A stretch of DNA of 64,000 nt from Deinandra increscens subsp. villosa (lineage: Eukaryota > Streptophyta > Magnoliopsida > Asterales > Asteraceae): assembly GCA_039602395.1 (NCBI GenBank), contig JBCNJP010000017.1, forward strand, positions 87,061,160 through 87,125,159, written 5' to 3'. Of this stretch, positions 1 through 10,980 are shown in pieces. Position 1 is the stretch's first letter; each line of letters opens with the position of its first letter. Below the pieces are notes generated by a model. The model saw nothing but the letters and a program-made list of their open reading frames with translations. It was not told where the DNA came from and searched no databases. The position numbers and the translations under genes are program-made.

Positions 1-765
1 CCAGCAAACCCATTCCACCAAAATTCAGAGCTGATAACTTCACACCCATTGAACCTCTCATCAAACCCAAACCAAAACCCACTCCAGAATCATCCCATAT
101 TCCTTCAATCCAAAAATCAACTCACCATTTCACACAACCAACTTCAGCACAACCAACCTCAGCACCCACTGAAGCAACCAACCCTGTGAATCCACCAGAA
201 TCAACTACAGGTACATCAAGAAGAAAGAAATCAATGGAAAAATGAAAAAAGGTCTCAAGTCATTTCCTCTAGCTCTGACTCATCTTTAGACAAGAAAGAA
301 CCTGAGGATATGCATACTGAGAGAAGAAGAATTCTTTCTTGGAGATTTGATGAAGACTTAGGTCTCTACCTGTTCACTATAACCACCAATGAAGTTCTAA
401 AACTCAGCAGCAATGAAGTAATTACTACTTTATCTGATTTAGAACTTGGTGATGTAAGAAATTCTGCTGGTGATGGCAAAAGATTAAGTGCTCAAGAGCA
501 GTCCCTTATGATGAAGATAAGGATGCACTTTGACATAACTACAAGAGAAACTTCATCTGCTGCACCAATCAGAACTGACTGTCCTGTTACTCATGTGGAA
601 TTGGATCTAGCTACTGACAGATACATTGTATACAGAGCTGATGGATCATTCACATGACACAGAGAGATAATTCCAGGTGAATGGAACTTCAATGATCAGA
701 AAACTATAGTGGATTGTATGCTCTTAAATAGGCTGTTTAGATTTGACATGACAAGAGATCAGTAA
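1..765 (+). pseudogene. 3' end of a retrotransposon accessory ORF (broken)
   Basis: A proline/threonine-rich reading frame (about 1-240) is followed by a better-defined 115-codon frame from the ATG at 310 to a TGA at 655-657. The same frame continues open for 35 more codons to a TAA at 763-765, so the TGA looks like a point nonsense mutation. The product is charged and hydrophilic, with no catalytic motif I recognise. It lies just upstream of an LTR-like region in the same orientation, which is where accessory or env-like ORFs of SIRE-type copia elements sit. That placement is inference. The upstream end is cut by the window edge. I do not recognise a function. Confidence 0.4.
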
Positions 766-931
766 AAGAAGTCAGTTTTGCTGAAGAAGTTAGTTGTTTT
801 TGGCTCAAAATTGTTCAAACCGTTTTGTTTTTTCATTTAGTATGATATTCGGAAGATTTTGGAAGCATCATCTTAGGCGGAGATAGTAAGGAATTATTTC
901 TCCTGAAGAAATGATGCTGATCGGCTAAACA

Positions 932-1603
932 TGTTATCTAGGAAGAATAGAAGGCCCGAGATAAGTTACCTTGGAAGAACAGACTGCCCGAGATAACTTA
1001 CAGTTACCTCGGAAGGTCATTTTTCCTCGGAAGCCTATTTTATCTCAGGAGCACAGTTTTATCTCGGACAGTGGACACTCCCGAGATAACTCAAGTTACC
1101 TCGGTAAGGCGAGTTATCTCGAACATCAACTTGACCTGCTCCACTTGTCTCTAACATGTCTGATCCAGTTTCCTTCCGTTATCCTGACATGAAGCTGACA
1201 AGATTATCTTCTAGACTAGTTTAATATTATTCTAGTTCATGTATCTTTACTTGACGATCGAGATGATCGTTAGAGAAATCAAGGGTTCTCCTGATTTCTT
1301 AGGGCACTATATATTGACACTTGTAACTATGCTTTAAACAAGCAAAGTGTAAATCACTCTGATATGTACTTCGAAATCTGCAAGTTATAATACAGTGCTC
1401 AGTTTTACTCATATTATTGTTATACTTGTCTTTTATTCGATTTCATATCACTTTACTTCAAACAGAGCATACAAAATTAACTTGTTTCCGCCTGGTTAAG
1501 TCGAAAGTAAAACCTTGTAATTGGTTCAACTCTGTAACCAGAATTCGATGCTACACTCTTTATACCCACACAACTTTTTGTACCACTTGGAGTACCCTGG
1601 ACA
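932..1603 (+). mobile_element. Probable plus-strand copia-like LTR (element A)
   Basis: The segment begins TGTTATC after a purine-rich stretch and carries a TATA-like CTATATATTG near 1305-1315. A downstream T-rich tail would be R-U5. The 3' limit (chosen at an ACA near 1603) is a guess because no primer site or target duplication was found. The U3 part holds a short repeated motif, listed separately. Confidence 0.4.
950..1118 (+). repeat. Irregular array of CCGAGATAAC / TTACCTCGG motifs
   Basis: Copies of CCGAGATAA alternate with TTACCTCGG or ATCTCGG. The two are partly inverted relative to each other, so pairs can form hairpins. Spacing is irregular and the array lies upstream of the TATA-like box at about 1305. 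Confidence 0.6.
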
Positions 1604-1881
1604 TTTCAAGGGCATGTGATAAAGGCTCCCGCAAGTCCGCAACGAATGCATGCATCATCATCATGATAACCATCCATGATAAGGTCAAAATACTTGAGTA
1701 TCTACTATGTCTGCAAAAGGAACGACCTGCACACACAAATAGAATACCCGAGTAACAACAAACACAAACAAAATAATAAAAAAAATATACAAAAAGAAAA
1801 ATATTTATGGATTTTTTAAAGCTTTAAAGAAAACAAAGAGAACTAAAATCGAACAAAACAAATAACAGTAAGCGTAGTAAC
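1604..1881. other. Non-coding stretch, probably 5' leader of minus-strand element B
   Basis: A-rich, with no convincing ORF. It ends next to a minus-strand primer site, so on the minus strand it would be the untranslated leader of element B. Nothing else is recognised. Confidence 0.35.
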
Positions 1882-1899
1882 TCCCCAACAACGACGCCA
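1882..1899 (-). promoter_or_regulatory. tRNA-Asp-type primer binding site of gypsy element B
   Basis: The minus strand reads TGGCGTCGTTGTTGGGGA, which matches 15 of 18 positions of the complement of the plant tRNA-Asp 3' end used by Athila and Tat elements. It lies 3 bp inside the end of an LTR-like sequence, as expected. Confidence 0.7.
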
Positions 1900-2498
1900 T
1901 TTTGATGACCTGTCATTGGGGTCATGCAAAAACCTTATTAACCTAGGTATCTAGGGTAAGTCAGGTATCGTATCCACGAGGAGCATGTGGTCAGTGTTAT
2001 ATATTTTATTTGATTATTTAACTAGATTAAGCTAAAAATACTAAAATGTGTAAAGGTTGATTTTTGTTTGTGAATAGAAAATAATAACGAGAATAACAAT
2101 GAATAAAAATATGATCACACTAGGATTCAGGTAAGCAAAGGAAAACGAAATCTTAGTTTTATTACGCGAAAACTGTCACATAGACATAATTTGATTATCT
2201 TATTTAATTTGAAAGATTCACACAAGACCAATGTAATCTAGCGGATGTTGGTTAACGGTCCAAAACCGAATAATGGCTCCAAGTAAGATGTTGTCTTAGT
2301 GCGTATCAATTTAATAGAAATGGAATTGGTAATTACTTAAGAGCTTAGTCGACAATTAACAAGCAAGTAGTCCAAAACCAGTAAAACAAATCGGTAATTA
2401 AATTAAATAAAGCAATGGCTTTTCACTCAATCACCAATTGAGTGATTGAATTACATGCAGTCTAACGATCAAACATAAGTATTCAAAACTCTAAGCTA

Positions 2499-2622
2499 AC
2501 CCTACACTGAAGTATGATCACAAAAATATTTAGCCAATCATATTAAAAAATAAATCACTTACCCTACACTGAAGTATGATCACAAAAATATTTAGTCAAT
2601 CATATTAAAAAATAAATCACTT
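2499..2622. repeat. 62-bp tandem duplication
   Basis: Copies at 2499-2560 and 2561-2622 differ at one position (C/T at 2534 and 2596). The duplication lies inside the LTR of element B and is probably a recent local event. Confidence 0.9.
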
Positions 2623-2795
2623 ACTATCACTAGAAGATTCATCACTAATATTAACCAATCAAATATTAAATATGTATACAATGAAATTAAACTGAAAATA
2701 TAAAAACTTTACGGAATAACATTTGGCTTCAATCTTACGATTTCGTAAAAGTAACATCAACAGAAAAATATATTGTCTTCTTCTCGGCTTTCTTG

Positions 2796-2803
2796 CCTAG
2801 CAG
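2796..2803. repeat. 8-bp target site duplication, left copy
   Basis: CCTAGCAG directly precedes the hAT left end and is repeated perfectly at 7504-7511. An 8-bp duplication is the hallmark of hAT insertion. Confidence 0.95.
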
Positions 2804-3225
2804 TATAGGTGCACAAACCGGTAATTTTTAGTAACCGGTTACGGTTACAAATGTTCGCCAAAAAAACCGGTTTATTCCAATAACTGGTTAGGATACAAAC
2901 CGGTTTCCCCCCTGAAAAACTCCCCCCGATTGCAACAGGTTACGGACCGGTTAGGAACCGGTTACTAAGAACCGATTTTTATAACCGGTTTTCCAGTTAG
3001 GGCCGAGCTGAACGTTTTATTTTGTTTTTAAAAAAAATCAACACAAACTTATAAAAAACATAAGAAACTTCACTTTTTATTGCATACTTGAATAGAGAAC
3101 ACACCAAATCGTCCAAACATGAAAGACAAACATAGAATGAGTTTAAAACTCATAACATTCAACACGAAACATGAAAAAAAAACTAATTTATCTTTATTCT
3201 TTGTTGGCGTTGCAAATCGGTTTCG

Positions 3226-5989
3226 TTACTCATTTGATGAACCCGAGCTGAATGAACTGGACCTCAAGTAGTAGTCCCATCCGGCTTCATCATCGGTCAT
3301 TCCCGCGGTAAATCCGCTAGCAACTTCCTCGTCGTACAAGTTGCCTTCGTACTCTAACCCTCCTTCAACTCCATCGAGTGTTGCAACGTTTTGAATCCTT
3401 TCCACACCATCCAAGTAATCCTTCAAACATATGGACATCTCAACTGAATCCGGAGTAAGCCTTGTCCTGCTCACCGATATGACCCTACCACTAACAGAAA
3501 AACGGACACTGAAGCTACCGTGGAAGCTTGGACCATTAGTAAATCTCGGGCCATGATGGAAAGCTCGGAAAAATTATCTTTCTTTGCTTTGCACCAAGCC
3601 AACATATCAAAGTTTTTAATACCCGCCATCCTAATCCCCGATAGAAAATCGGTCCCCATATACCTTCCGAGTTCGCTACTCGGAGTGTTACCCATTTGCC
3701 TCTTAGCATTATTGCTTGAAAACATGTTGTACAAGTCCACAAATTGGTCGTTGCTACTACTAGCACCCGCACCTGAATGTTATGTTTGTTGCCTCATAGC
3801 TTCGTGAATGGTTGATGTTTGACCAAACTTAGCAACATACACATCAAACAAGTTTGTAAGCTCTTTATTAAATTTATTTATTAAATTTGTAGCAATGTTT
3901 TCGTCAATGGTATACAAATCCAAAGAGTAACATATATTTTCAATTAACGATTCGGTTCCACCCACATTTATTCAAGGGTGGTATACGGCGGCAGAAGTAA
4001 TAACCGCCGGCATCTCATCAAAATACTTGATAAATTTTCTTTCATTGGTTTAACCATTTTAGGAAAAGGTGACTCCAATATGAATAATCGTTTAATTATT
4101 TAGACATCACATACAATTGGTTTAAAACTAATAGACTAGTTGGGTAATAAACCCCCCGAAAGTAAGGTTGTTGACGTTTTGAAAACATGAAGCAAGTTTG
4201 TTAATTTTTGAATAAGAGACCATTGATCAAGAGTAAATGACACAAGTTTGGAATGCCTTGAACAAAGATCATTTTGATATGACCTTAAACTATCTTTTTG
4301 TTGGATTGCCTTCTTGAACATGTTTGTTGGAACTTAAAATCTATGTGACTAACGCCATCAAATCTGTTTACCGAAGCATTCGACTGAAGAATCCATGTGA
4401 ATTGATTCAGAGACACGAGTTGTGATGCTCGAGGCTTGCAGTTTGGACCGAAGACCGTTTTCTAGAAAAGTGAACCGTTCGGGTCAACGGTCAACGTAAA
4501 AGTCAACGGAAGATCGGTTCGAGCGAGTCAAGCTTCGGATTAATTAAATCAACTTTGATTTAATTAATATTTATGTTATTTACCTTTCTTGTAATTTTCA
4601 GTTATGTTATGTTTTTCTGTTGTTAGTCACCCTCACTATATATAGTGAGGGTGCCCATTACAAGAAAGAGTCTCTGAGTGTGGAGATGATGATTTTCTTG
4701 TAGAGTGTGAGATTTCCATTCTAAAGAGAGAGAGTGAGTCATGGATTTCCATGAGAGAGTGTTGTCATGATTTCTTGATTGTAATCATTCGATTAATGAA
4801 ATCATTCGATCTAGTTCATCATCTTTCTTATGTTTATGATTATCCTTTGATTCTTCTCATCTTCTTCATCTTCATCTCATTTTTTTTTGGGTTTTCCGAA
4901 TCTGAACCTTTGTTCTTGCTCAAGATCAGGATTCTTGATGTGAGAATCGGTCCTGACAATGTTACAAGTCGAGTTCCATCTAGTAGGCACGTCCCAATTT
5001 GGACCTAAACAAACGGCATTTGCTTTTTTACAATATTTTCTATAGGCACTATGCCTATTTGATTTACTAAAAACATCCGACATCATTTTTCTAAAAAAAT
5101 TAATTATTGGGTCAACAATCTTTAAACCATCTTAGACACATAAGTTGATTATGTGTGCAACACAACGACTATGAAACAATAGACCTTCACAAATTGGTTT
5201 ATAATTTAGTCCTAGTTGTTGAATGGCACGCGTGTTATTCGACGCGTTATCAAAAGAGATTGAAAATAATTTATCTTGTAAACCAAAAACCCGAATAACT
5301 TTGTCGATTTTATGAAATATATTTTGACCCGTATGGGGAAAATCAAGTTGTTCAAAAGCTATTGTTCTTTTCATCATTTGCCATTCATCTGGCATGATCC
5401 AATGAGCGGTCACACAACTAAAAGATTCGGGAGAACCATGAGGAGTGGACCAATAATCGCTAGTTAAGTTCACGCGTGTTTCTAATTTTGAAAAACCATC
5501 AATTAAATCATTTTTTGCCATTTTCCAAAGTTTCAAGCAATCACGTCTAAGAGTGGTGCGACTTACATGAGTGTAGCGGGGTTGAAGATGCTTTTGAATG
5601 AGCCGAGTCAAGCGGTCATTGTCGAAATGGTTGAAAGGCAAACTTTGTTGAATAACAAAACTCGCCATTGCTTTTCTAGTTTGCTCAAGATCGTAGATGA
5701 ACATTCCTCCTTCATTAGAAATCGTTGCTTGACCTTGAACTAGGCGCGCCTTGAGAACTTGACAATGAGGATGCTCGATGTGTAGCCTCAAAGTCGAGTT
5801 TTCCGAGATTCCCAATAACTTCCCCCCCAACTTGCACCGAGCTTTATTTGGACCTGCCATCATTTTGCACATATCAAAATGTTGCCAAAGGTCCTTCTTT
5901 TGATTCGTTGGAACAACTTCAAGAACGATGTTCTCGGGTAGTTCATTACTACCGCAAGCTTGAGTGGTGTTAGAACTTGAAGAAGCCAT
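3226..5989 (-). pseudogene. hAT transposase (BED finger to C-terminal dimerisation domain), broken
   Basis: The 5' part (5989 to about 5129) has a BED-finger-like start with a W-x-x-F core and terminal H-x(4)-H pattern, but the second cysteine of the C-x-x-C pair is replaced (CKLG). It goes on through the hAT core blocks FDNASNN and CVAHIINL. A TAA ends this frame near 5129-5131, after which the same frame remains readable. The solo LTR at 4325-4958 splits the gene after a TRWNST block. Coding resumes at 4321. The C-terminal dimerisation block is recognisable at 3226-3740 (LAWCKAK, LSIMARDLL, SRTRLTPDS) but crosses frames. Family membership is clear; activity is excluded by the lesions. Confidence 0.9.
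4325..4958 (+). mobile_element. Solo LTR, copia-type, inserted in the hAT transposase
   Basis: It begins TGTTGGAAC and ends CCTGACA, and is flanked by a perfect 5-bp duplication ATGTT (4320-4324 and 4959-4963). A TATA box lies near 4633 (CTATATATAG). No primer site or internal region remains, so it is a solo LTR left by LTR-LTR recombination. Upstream of the TATA box GTCAACGG-like words recur near 4465-4510. Confidence 0.92.
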
Positions 5990-6245
5990 TTGAGATTTTG
6001 AGAGTTTTGATTGACTTTTTAGTGTTTGAGGGATTAGAGAGAGTAAAGAAATGTGTGTGGATCAACCTCAACACTCAAGGACTATTTATAGTAGTTTAGG
6101 GGGGTCAAATATGCAAGAAAAAGGCAAAAAAATGGTCACAAGTCGCCCCCAACGGCTAGTTTAACGGCTATATAGCCGTTACATGCACAACTCGTCCTAA
6201 CCGGTTTCTAACCGGTTTTTTATTCGGTTTTTATAACCGGTTGCC

Positions 6246-7345
6246 TGATAACGGTTTGTCGAGACCGTTACAAATCCCCAACGAATTAAGATTTGCAGTA
6301 GTGGAAGTCGGGGTATCGAACCAAGGGAATTAGTGGTCACTTGTTAATTGACTAAATTGTAACTGAATTAACCTAAATTACTTTATCCTAAATTGCAAGA
6401 AAATTAGAAATTGGCCTCTTAGCTGTAAAATTGGATTGGTTGATTTAACACTAAATTACTAAAACTAAATTACGCTAGTAAATGTTGACTTTAACTTATA
6501 TGAACTAAAGGTAACCACTTTAAGATCCGGTTTCGTGAATTACTGATTTCGCACTTCGGGAATTTAACCTAGAAACCACATAGACATGGCTGTGCTAGAA
6601 TTCATTCAACCTAACTAATCAATTATTACGAACGTACTTAGTATAGTCCTAGAGCTATGCAATTAAGGTAGTCCGGGAGCGGGGGGTACGAACACAACAA
6701 TTAATCAGACGCAAATGAACAAATAAACACTGAATTGATGATTGTCACAAGTCAAGAATTCATCTACTGTCACAAACCCTAATTTGAAATCAGAAAACAC
6801 TAACCTTCACTTAAAGTGATTACAAGAAAATTAGCTGGACATGGCAAAAGTCAAAAACACGGAAATCATTGAAAACGCCATTGGAAAGCTTGTCAAATGC
6901 TTGGAATTCTTCACCGAAGGCCTGGAAATCTCCTGGAATCCGTAACCAGCACTCCAAGGTCGTCAAAAAGGCAGAAGATGTGAATGATTGGCCTCACATT
7001 GGCTTAAATAGCCAAACCCTAATTTTTTGGCCGACGTCACACCCAGATCGTGGCGCGACGATATCTCCTCCACAGGCTCGCGACACGATCTCGCCAAATT
7101 AGTCGGGGCTCCTCTTCTCAGCACGCGTCGTGTCGCGAGGAGCAAGCCTCAACCCTCGCGACACGATCTGACTTCAAAACCAGAATTCTTCTAAACTTCA
7201 ACACTTGAATTCAACCGATTTAATCCCGTAAACGTGCAAACCTGAAACAAACAAAACTACACAAAGTGATGTGTTCCCAACTGAATATAAACCATAAAAA
7301 CAGGGAATTAAGGATATTAACACACTACAAATTACTAACACATCA
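6246..7345 (-). mobile_element. Solo LTR, gypsy-type (1100 bp), inserted near the hAT right end
   Basis: It begins TGATAACG and ends ACACATCA, and is flanked by a perfect 5-bp duplication TTGCC (6241-6245 and 7346-7350). The GGGTATCGAACC block near 6310-6325 resembles the one in the LTR of element B, so they may belong to related families in the same orientation. A minus-strand TATA-like TATTTAAG lies near 7005. Upstream of it (on the minus strand) at 7040-7170 are repeats of TCGCGACACGATC and its inverse. Confidence 0.92.
7040..7170 (-). repeat. TCGCGACACGATC / inverse motif array in solo LTR
   Basis: At least four near copies, in both orientations, of a GC-rich partly self-complementary word lie just upstream of the LTR's TATA-like box in an otherwise AT-rich LTR. 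Confidence 0.7.
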
Positions 7346-7511
7346 TTGCCTAACCGGTTGCTCCGTCCGAACCTCTAATCGATCCCTAACCGGCGGTTAG
7401 GGTAGAAACCGAACCGGTTTCTCTTCTAACCGGTTACATGCCTAACCGATTACCGATTATTTTTTCTAACCGGTTCAGTAACCGGTTTTTTTGTGCACCT
7501 CTACCTAGCAG

Positions 7512-7908
7512 CCAGCGAGGCTGCTGGCTTCTACAGCCGTCTGTCGCTCCCTTCTCTGTTGCATAACCTTCTCTTATTTTTTGCACTAGTTTCCTTTTAT
7601 AAATCTTTCACAGGCCAACTTTGCCATGAATCCAAATTAATTGTTACTCTAAAATTAATTGTAAGCCCACATGTGCAGTTTTCCATAGTATTCAACAATA
7701 ATACAAAATAGAGAATTAATAAATGTAAATGCTTAATCTATGTACAAACTCAAAAGTCTTAAGTTTAGGCTAAATAGACTGATTTGGTTTATTTTCTCCA
7801 AAAGATACTAAACAACAATATAATATAAAACAGTATAACTTGTAACAATATCAGTGCATTTAGATGAATATTAATATTAAATATAGTGAACCTAAAATGC
7901 ACCGATCA
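7512..7908 (-). mobile_element. LTR of gypsy element B, part 2 (probable)
   Basis: Sequence resuming after the hAT right duplication is taken as the continuation of the LTR that started at 1903. The end at 7908 (ACCGATCA) was picked because it mirrors the TGAT start. No target duplication can be checked, so this limit is tentative. Confidence 0.4.
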
Positions 7909-9104
7909 GGTTACCACTGCTGGCTGCGTGCCATTGTTCAACGTCAAGCGTTAGTTACTTGCTTCGAAGCCTTTCACATGCACTTACATTAGTAGGGTTT
8001 GACCTACGTATATCACTCTAAATGGGTAAGCATCAACTTTAGAGAGTTTCCACGTTCTGTACTTATACTTTTTATGAGGTTTGTGGACTATCATGTATTC
8101 TTCGTTATTCGGAGGCAAGTTACTGGGGACTTTCTTAGTGTGAGTAGCCAACAAGTTTTTCTGGGCTTGCCTAGCGTAAGTAGATGGGGCAAGTTCCAAT
8201 ATCAGTGTTGTCCTGGCTAAGGATTTCGTACTTGCTTTCGTGTTTCAAACTTATCTTGAACTCTCTCTTACCTAGTTACTAGACTTGTGTCCAGAGTTCG
8301 TCTGGTAAATATCCTACGTCATCAGCCCTCCAGTCAAGTTTAGTCTTGGTAAAGGAAAGGCTACACCAAACTGTCACACCTTGGTTACACGGTACCACAT
8401 GCATATGACATCATGAATCATAGTCAAGGTTACATCGAACGCCCACTACATGATTAAACAAAAAGATGTCTTTTCATAAAAGTTTGAGTTTTACATTGCA
8501 GTGGAAAAATATAGGATAGGTCGTTGTTTAAAATTTTTAGACAACATAATGATGAGATGTGAAAACATGACATATTAATCGAAGTTATGCAGAAAATTTC
8601 CAAAAGTTTGGCGTCGAGTATGACTAGATGAAAGTTATGCAGGTCCTGTATTCCATCCACACAAATGTAATCATATACTTGAGAATTACATGCAAAAAAG
8701 AGTCAACATAAAGTTGTGAGTTCATATGTTTAAATGATTTGATATGGAGTTTAGTTTCTTCCGGAGTTAAAGAGTTTGTTCTGAAAGTTAATCGTTTGTT
8801 TAGAAAGATAAATAATCGATTCCAAAAACTAATCATTTTGACATTGGTTAAGATAGTTGATATTATTACCATGAACCTTGAATACCAAACACTAATTGTT
8901 ATACCTACTCTTAATTTCTAACCAAGACATCGAAGGAGGCGATGAAACTTTCATGTACCCGCTAACACACGTTTTCAGGATCGGCATGACCAATCAAAGG
9001 TAGGGACGTCAACCCAAATAGTACTATCCATAAAGTAACGTTCCATGAAGGATTAGTCGTATCAATTAATAAGTGGGATTTGGCTAACCATGATAAACAA
9101 CTTA
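7909..9104. other. Unassigned non-coding DNA
   Basis: No ORF with a recognisable domain, no LTR ends and no inverted repeats that I can define. The short open frames here look like chance. Confidence 0.5.
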
Positions 9105-9109
9105 AACAT

Positions 9110-9512
9110 TGGAAAAGCATGAGCGGATCGTCTACTGATTAATGTGATCAAATCATGATTAGAACAAGATGTAAATAAGAGGTTTTGTATTGATTCACTA
9201 AGAACTCAATTACAAGACACAAGAATCGGAATACTCTCAGACACACAGTCACACATAGATCACACAGACTCAATTCTCTTAACTCTGAGTTAGTTAGTTC
9301 GATTCGTTCTTCTAAAATGACCAAGTCACCAACATTATATAACAGTTACTGACCCAACGAACCAAGCTGAGCAACGAACCAGTGGCTTGTTGTTGGTTCG
9401 GTGCTAGTTCGTTAGCTAGTTCGTTGGTAGCCAAACCACAACTCACTAACTCTATCAACTAACTCGATCTAGCTTGATACAACACATGAGACACTCAGAT
9501 TATGCTCTAACA
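9110..9512 (-). mobile_element. 3' LTR of an E-family copia element, truncated copy
   Basis: On the plus strand it starts TGGAAAAGCATGAGCGGATC, matching the TGAAAATGCGTGAGCGG start of element E LTRs, and ends CTCTAACA. It is followed by AACCCCCC, the complement of a polypurine tract, so this is the 3' LTR of a minus-strand element. Instead of the CCGAAC/GTTCGG words of other E-family LTRs it carries CAACGAACC/GGTTCG-type words at about 9350-9435. Confidence 0.75.
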
Positions 9513-10044
9513 AACCCCCCTTAACATGTGATGTATTTGTCTTCACTTTTACAATCTTGATGTTAGATGGGATATAGTTTACATGACCGGAACAGAACTA
9601 AGTCGACTGAACCACTTGTAAGCACACCCTTTGATAGCTTTTAAATAAACTCCCCCTTTCACCATGCTTGAGTCTTGTCACTTGTTTCAATCTGCAGCTT
9701 CAGAAGACAGAAGTGCGGTTTTTCATTTTTCAAGAATAACTTAATCTTGGAAAAAAAATCATTCGGAGAACCAGAGTATTTTAGATATAGATTTTGAAAG
9801 TTTTAGTATCTCGTGTCAATCAAATCGAAAACAAATAAAAAATAAACTCTTTTTGAATTTTACAAAGCTTATATCAAAACACACCTAAAATCTTTATGGT
9901 TTTTTTGAAATGCAACATAAGCAATACTAAAACAAACTCTAATTTTGTTTTGAGAAATATCATTATATGGGATCTTATAGGTCACAATGCCCTGAACTAC
10001 ACTTCAATTTCAAGTAATTGTAGCACATAAGTCAAGTCGAATGC
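9513..10044 (-). mobile_element. 3' UTR remnant of E-family copia element
   Basis: A polypurine tract complement (9514-9520) is followed by non-coding DNA that aligns by eye with the 3' untranslated region of element E at 19833-20340, including shared blocks TATATCAAAACACACCTAAA and CTGAACTACACTTCAATTTC. The homology stops abruptly at 10044 where another LTR begins, so the rest of this element was lost or displaced. Confidence 0.7.
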
Positions 10045-10980
10045 TGTTAGGACCGATTTGGATCCCAATGCCTCATTCAATTCATCATACAGGTGCGGAA
10101 GTCAAGCATGATGATCATCCATGGGTGGATTGCTCATTGCAATTAATCAGATTTTGAGAAAAAACACTTCTGAAACTCAAGAACACCAAGAACACACACA
10201 CACACACACAGTTCTCCCACGTGGTTTGAAAGAATGAATTTTTCTTAGGTTTTCATCATTATGAGTATTTATACTACCTGGGAGCACAAGCGTTAATGCA
10301 CTGATTACAAGAGAATATTCTGAAATTCTGCAAAAACATTCTAAGTGTCAGCTCTAGATCATATGGAGTAACTCTAGGTCATATAGAGCAAATCCCAAAT
10401 CATATAGACAAGTCATGTGGCTTTAGATCGTAAGGAACAAGTCAGTCTAGATCATATGGAATTAACTCTGTCAGATCGTCTACCTAGATCGTATAGAGTA
10501 ACTTAACGCAATCTGGGTTCTAGATCGTCTAGGCATACTCTAGATCGTATAGACAAACTCTGATATACAAACCAAGTGTTCCATATCTTATAGGCTTAGT
10601 CTAGATCTTATAGACTAAGTCTAGATCGTATATACTTAAGTTAGTTAGATCGTATAGAATAACTGGGCAAGGCTAGATTGTATAGAAGAAATCCTAGAAC
10701 GTATAGAACAAATGCAGATCGTATAGAACAAAAGGTAGATTGTATAGAACAAAAGAGTTAGACAAATTTACAAGTCCAGATCGTTTACAACAAATGTCTA
10801 GATCATCTGAAGTCTAACCCTATACGATCTACGCTTAAGAAAATTACAAAATTACAAAAACAAAAATATAAAAATACAAGTCTTCAGATTTCTTCTGTTC
10901 AGCATCAGATCTTCAGGAAGACTTCACCAGCAAGACTCAATGGTGAAGTGTTTAAGTTGCCACCAATATAAGTTCGAACA
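10045..10980 (-). mobile_element. Minus-strand copia-like LTR (element F)
   Basis: TG at 10045 to ACA at 10980. The right side continues AATTTCCCCTTTTGGTGGC, whose complement resembles the CACCAAAAGGGG polypurine tract of SIRE-type copia elements. It is therefore read as the 3' LTR of a minus-strand element whose interior would extend rightwards. A minus-strand TATA box (TATAAATA) lies near 10268-10277. The 5-bp flanks (AATGC and AATTT) do not match, so a solo LTR is unlikely. A CA microsatellite sits at about 10194-10209. Confidence 0.65.
10340..10830. repeat. Array of about 20 CTAGATCGTATAGA motifs
   Basis: A 12-14 bp, partly palindromic word (core AGATCGTATAGA) recurs about twenty times by eye, with variants ATCATATGG, ATTGTATAG and ATCGTCTA, separated by 8-30 bp of unrelated sequence. 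It fills the U3 of LTR F between the LTR start and its TATA box. Confidence 0.85.

Larger units (their letters stand above)
1903..2803 (-). mobile_element. LTR of gypsy element B, part 1 (split by hAT)
   Basis: On the plus strand it starts TGATGACC, 3 bp from the primer site, so it is the 5' LTR of a minus-strand gypsy element. Near 1955-1985 it has a GGTATCGTATCCACGAGGA-type block that I recall from plant Tat/Athila-like LTRs; the solo LTR at 6246 has a related block. The LTR is interrupted at the hAT target site at 2796-2803 and appears to resume at 7512. Confidence 0.6.
2804..7503 (-). mobile_element. hAT DNA transposon, defective, with two nested solo LTRs
   Basis: The left end reads TATAGGTGCACAAACCGG. 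The right end, reverse-complemented, reads TAGAGGTGCACAAAAAAACC followed by GGTT, so imperfect terminal inverted repeats are clear. Both ends abut CCTAGCAG. Subterminal regions (2815-3000, 6190-6245, 7350-7490) are packed with AACCGGTT-like palindromes. The minus strand encodes a broken hAT transposase. The 4700-bp length includes a 634-bp and an 1100-bp solo LTR, so the original element was about 3 kb. Stop codons and frameshifts make it non-autonomous, though its ends could still be recognised by a transposase acting in trans. Confidence 0.93.

Noticed and set aside
971..1192. 73-codon plus-strand frame as a small gene
   Set aside because: It is produced by the CCGAGATAA/TTACCTCGG repeats of an LTR.
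3226..5989. Functional hAT transposase
   Set aside because: Nonsense codon, frameshifts, a lost zinc-finger cysteine and an LTR insertion disable it.
10340..10830. CRISPR-like or satellite array
   Set aside because: Repeat units are 12-14 bp, degenerate, with variable spacers, inside a plant LTR with a TATA box; no fixed period and no cas genes.
10045..10980. F as a solo LTR
   Set aside because: The 5-bp flanks AATGC and AATTT do not match, and the right flank looks like an internal polypurine tract.
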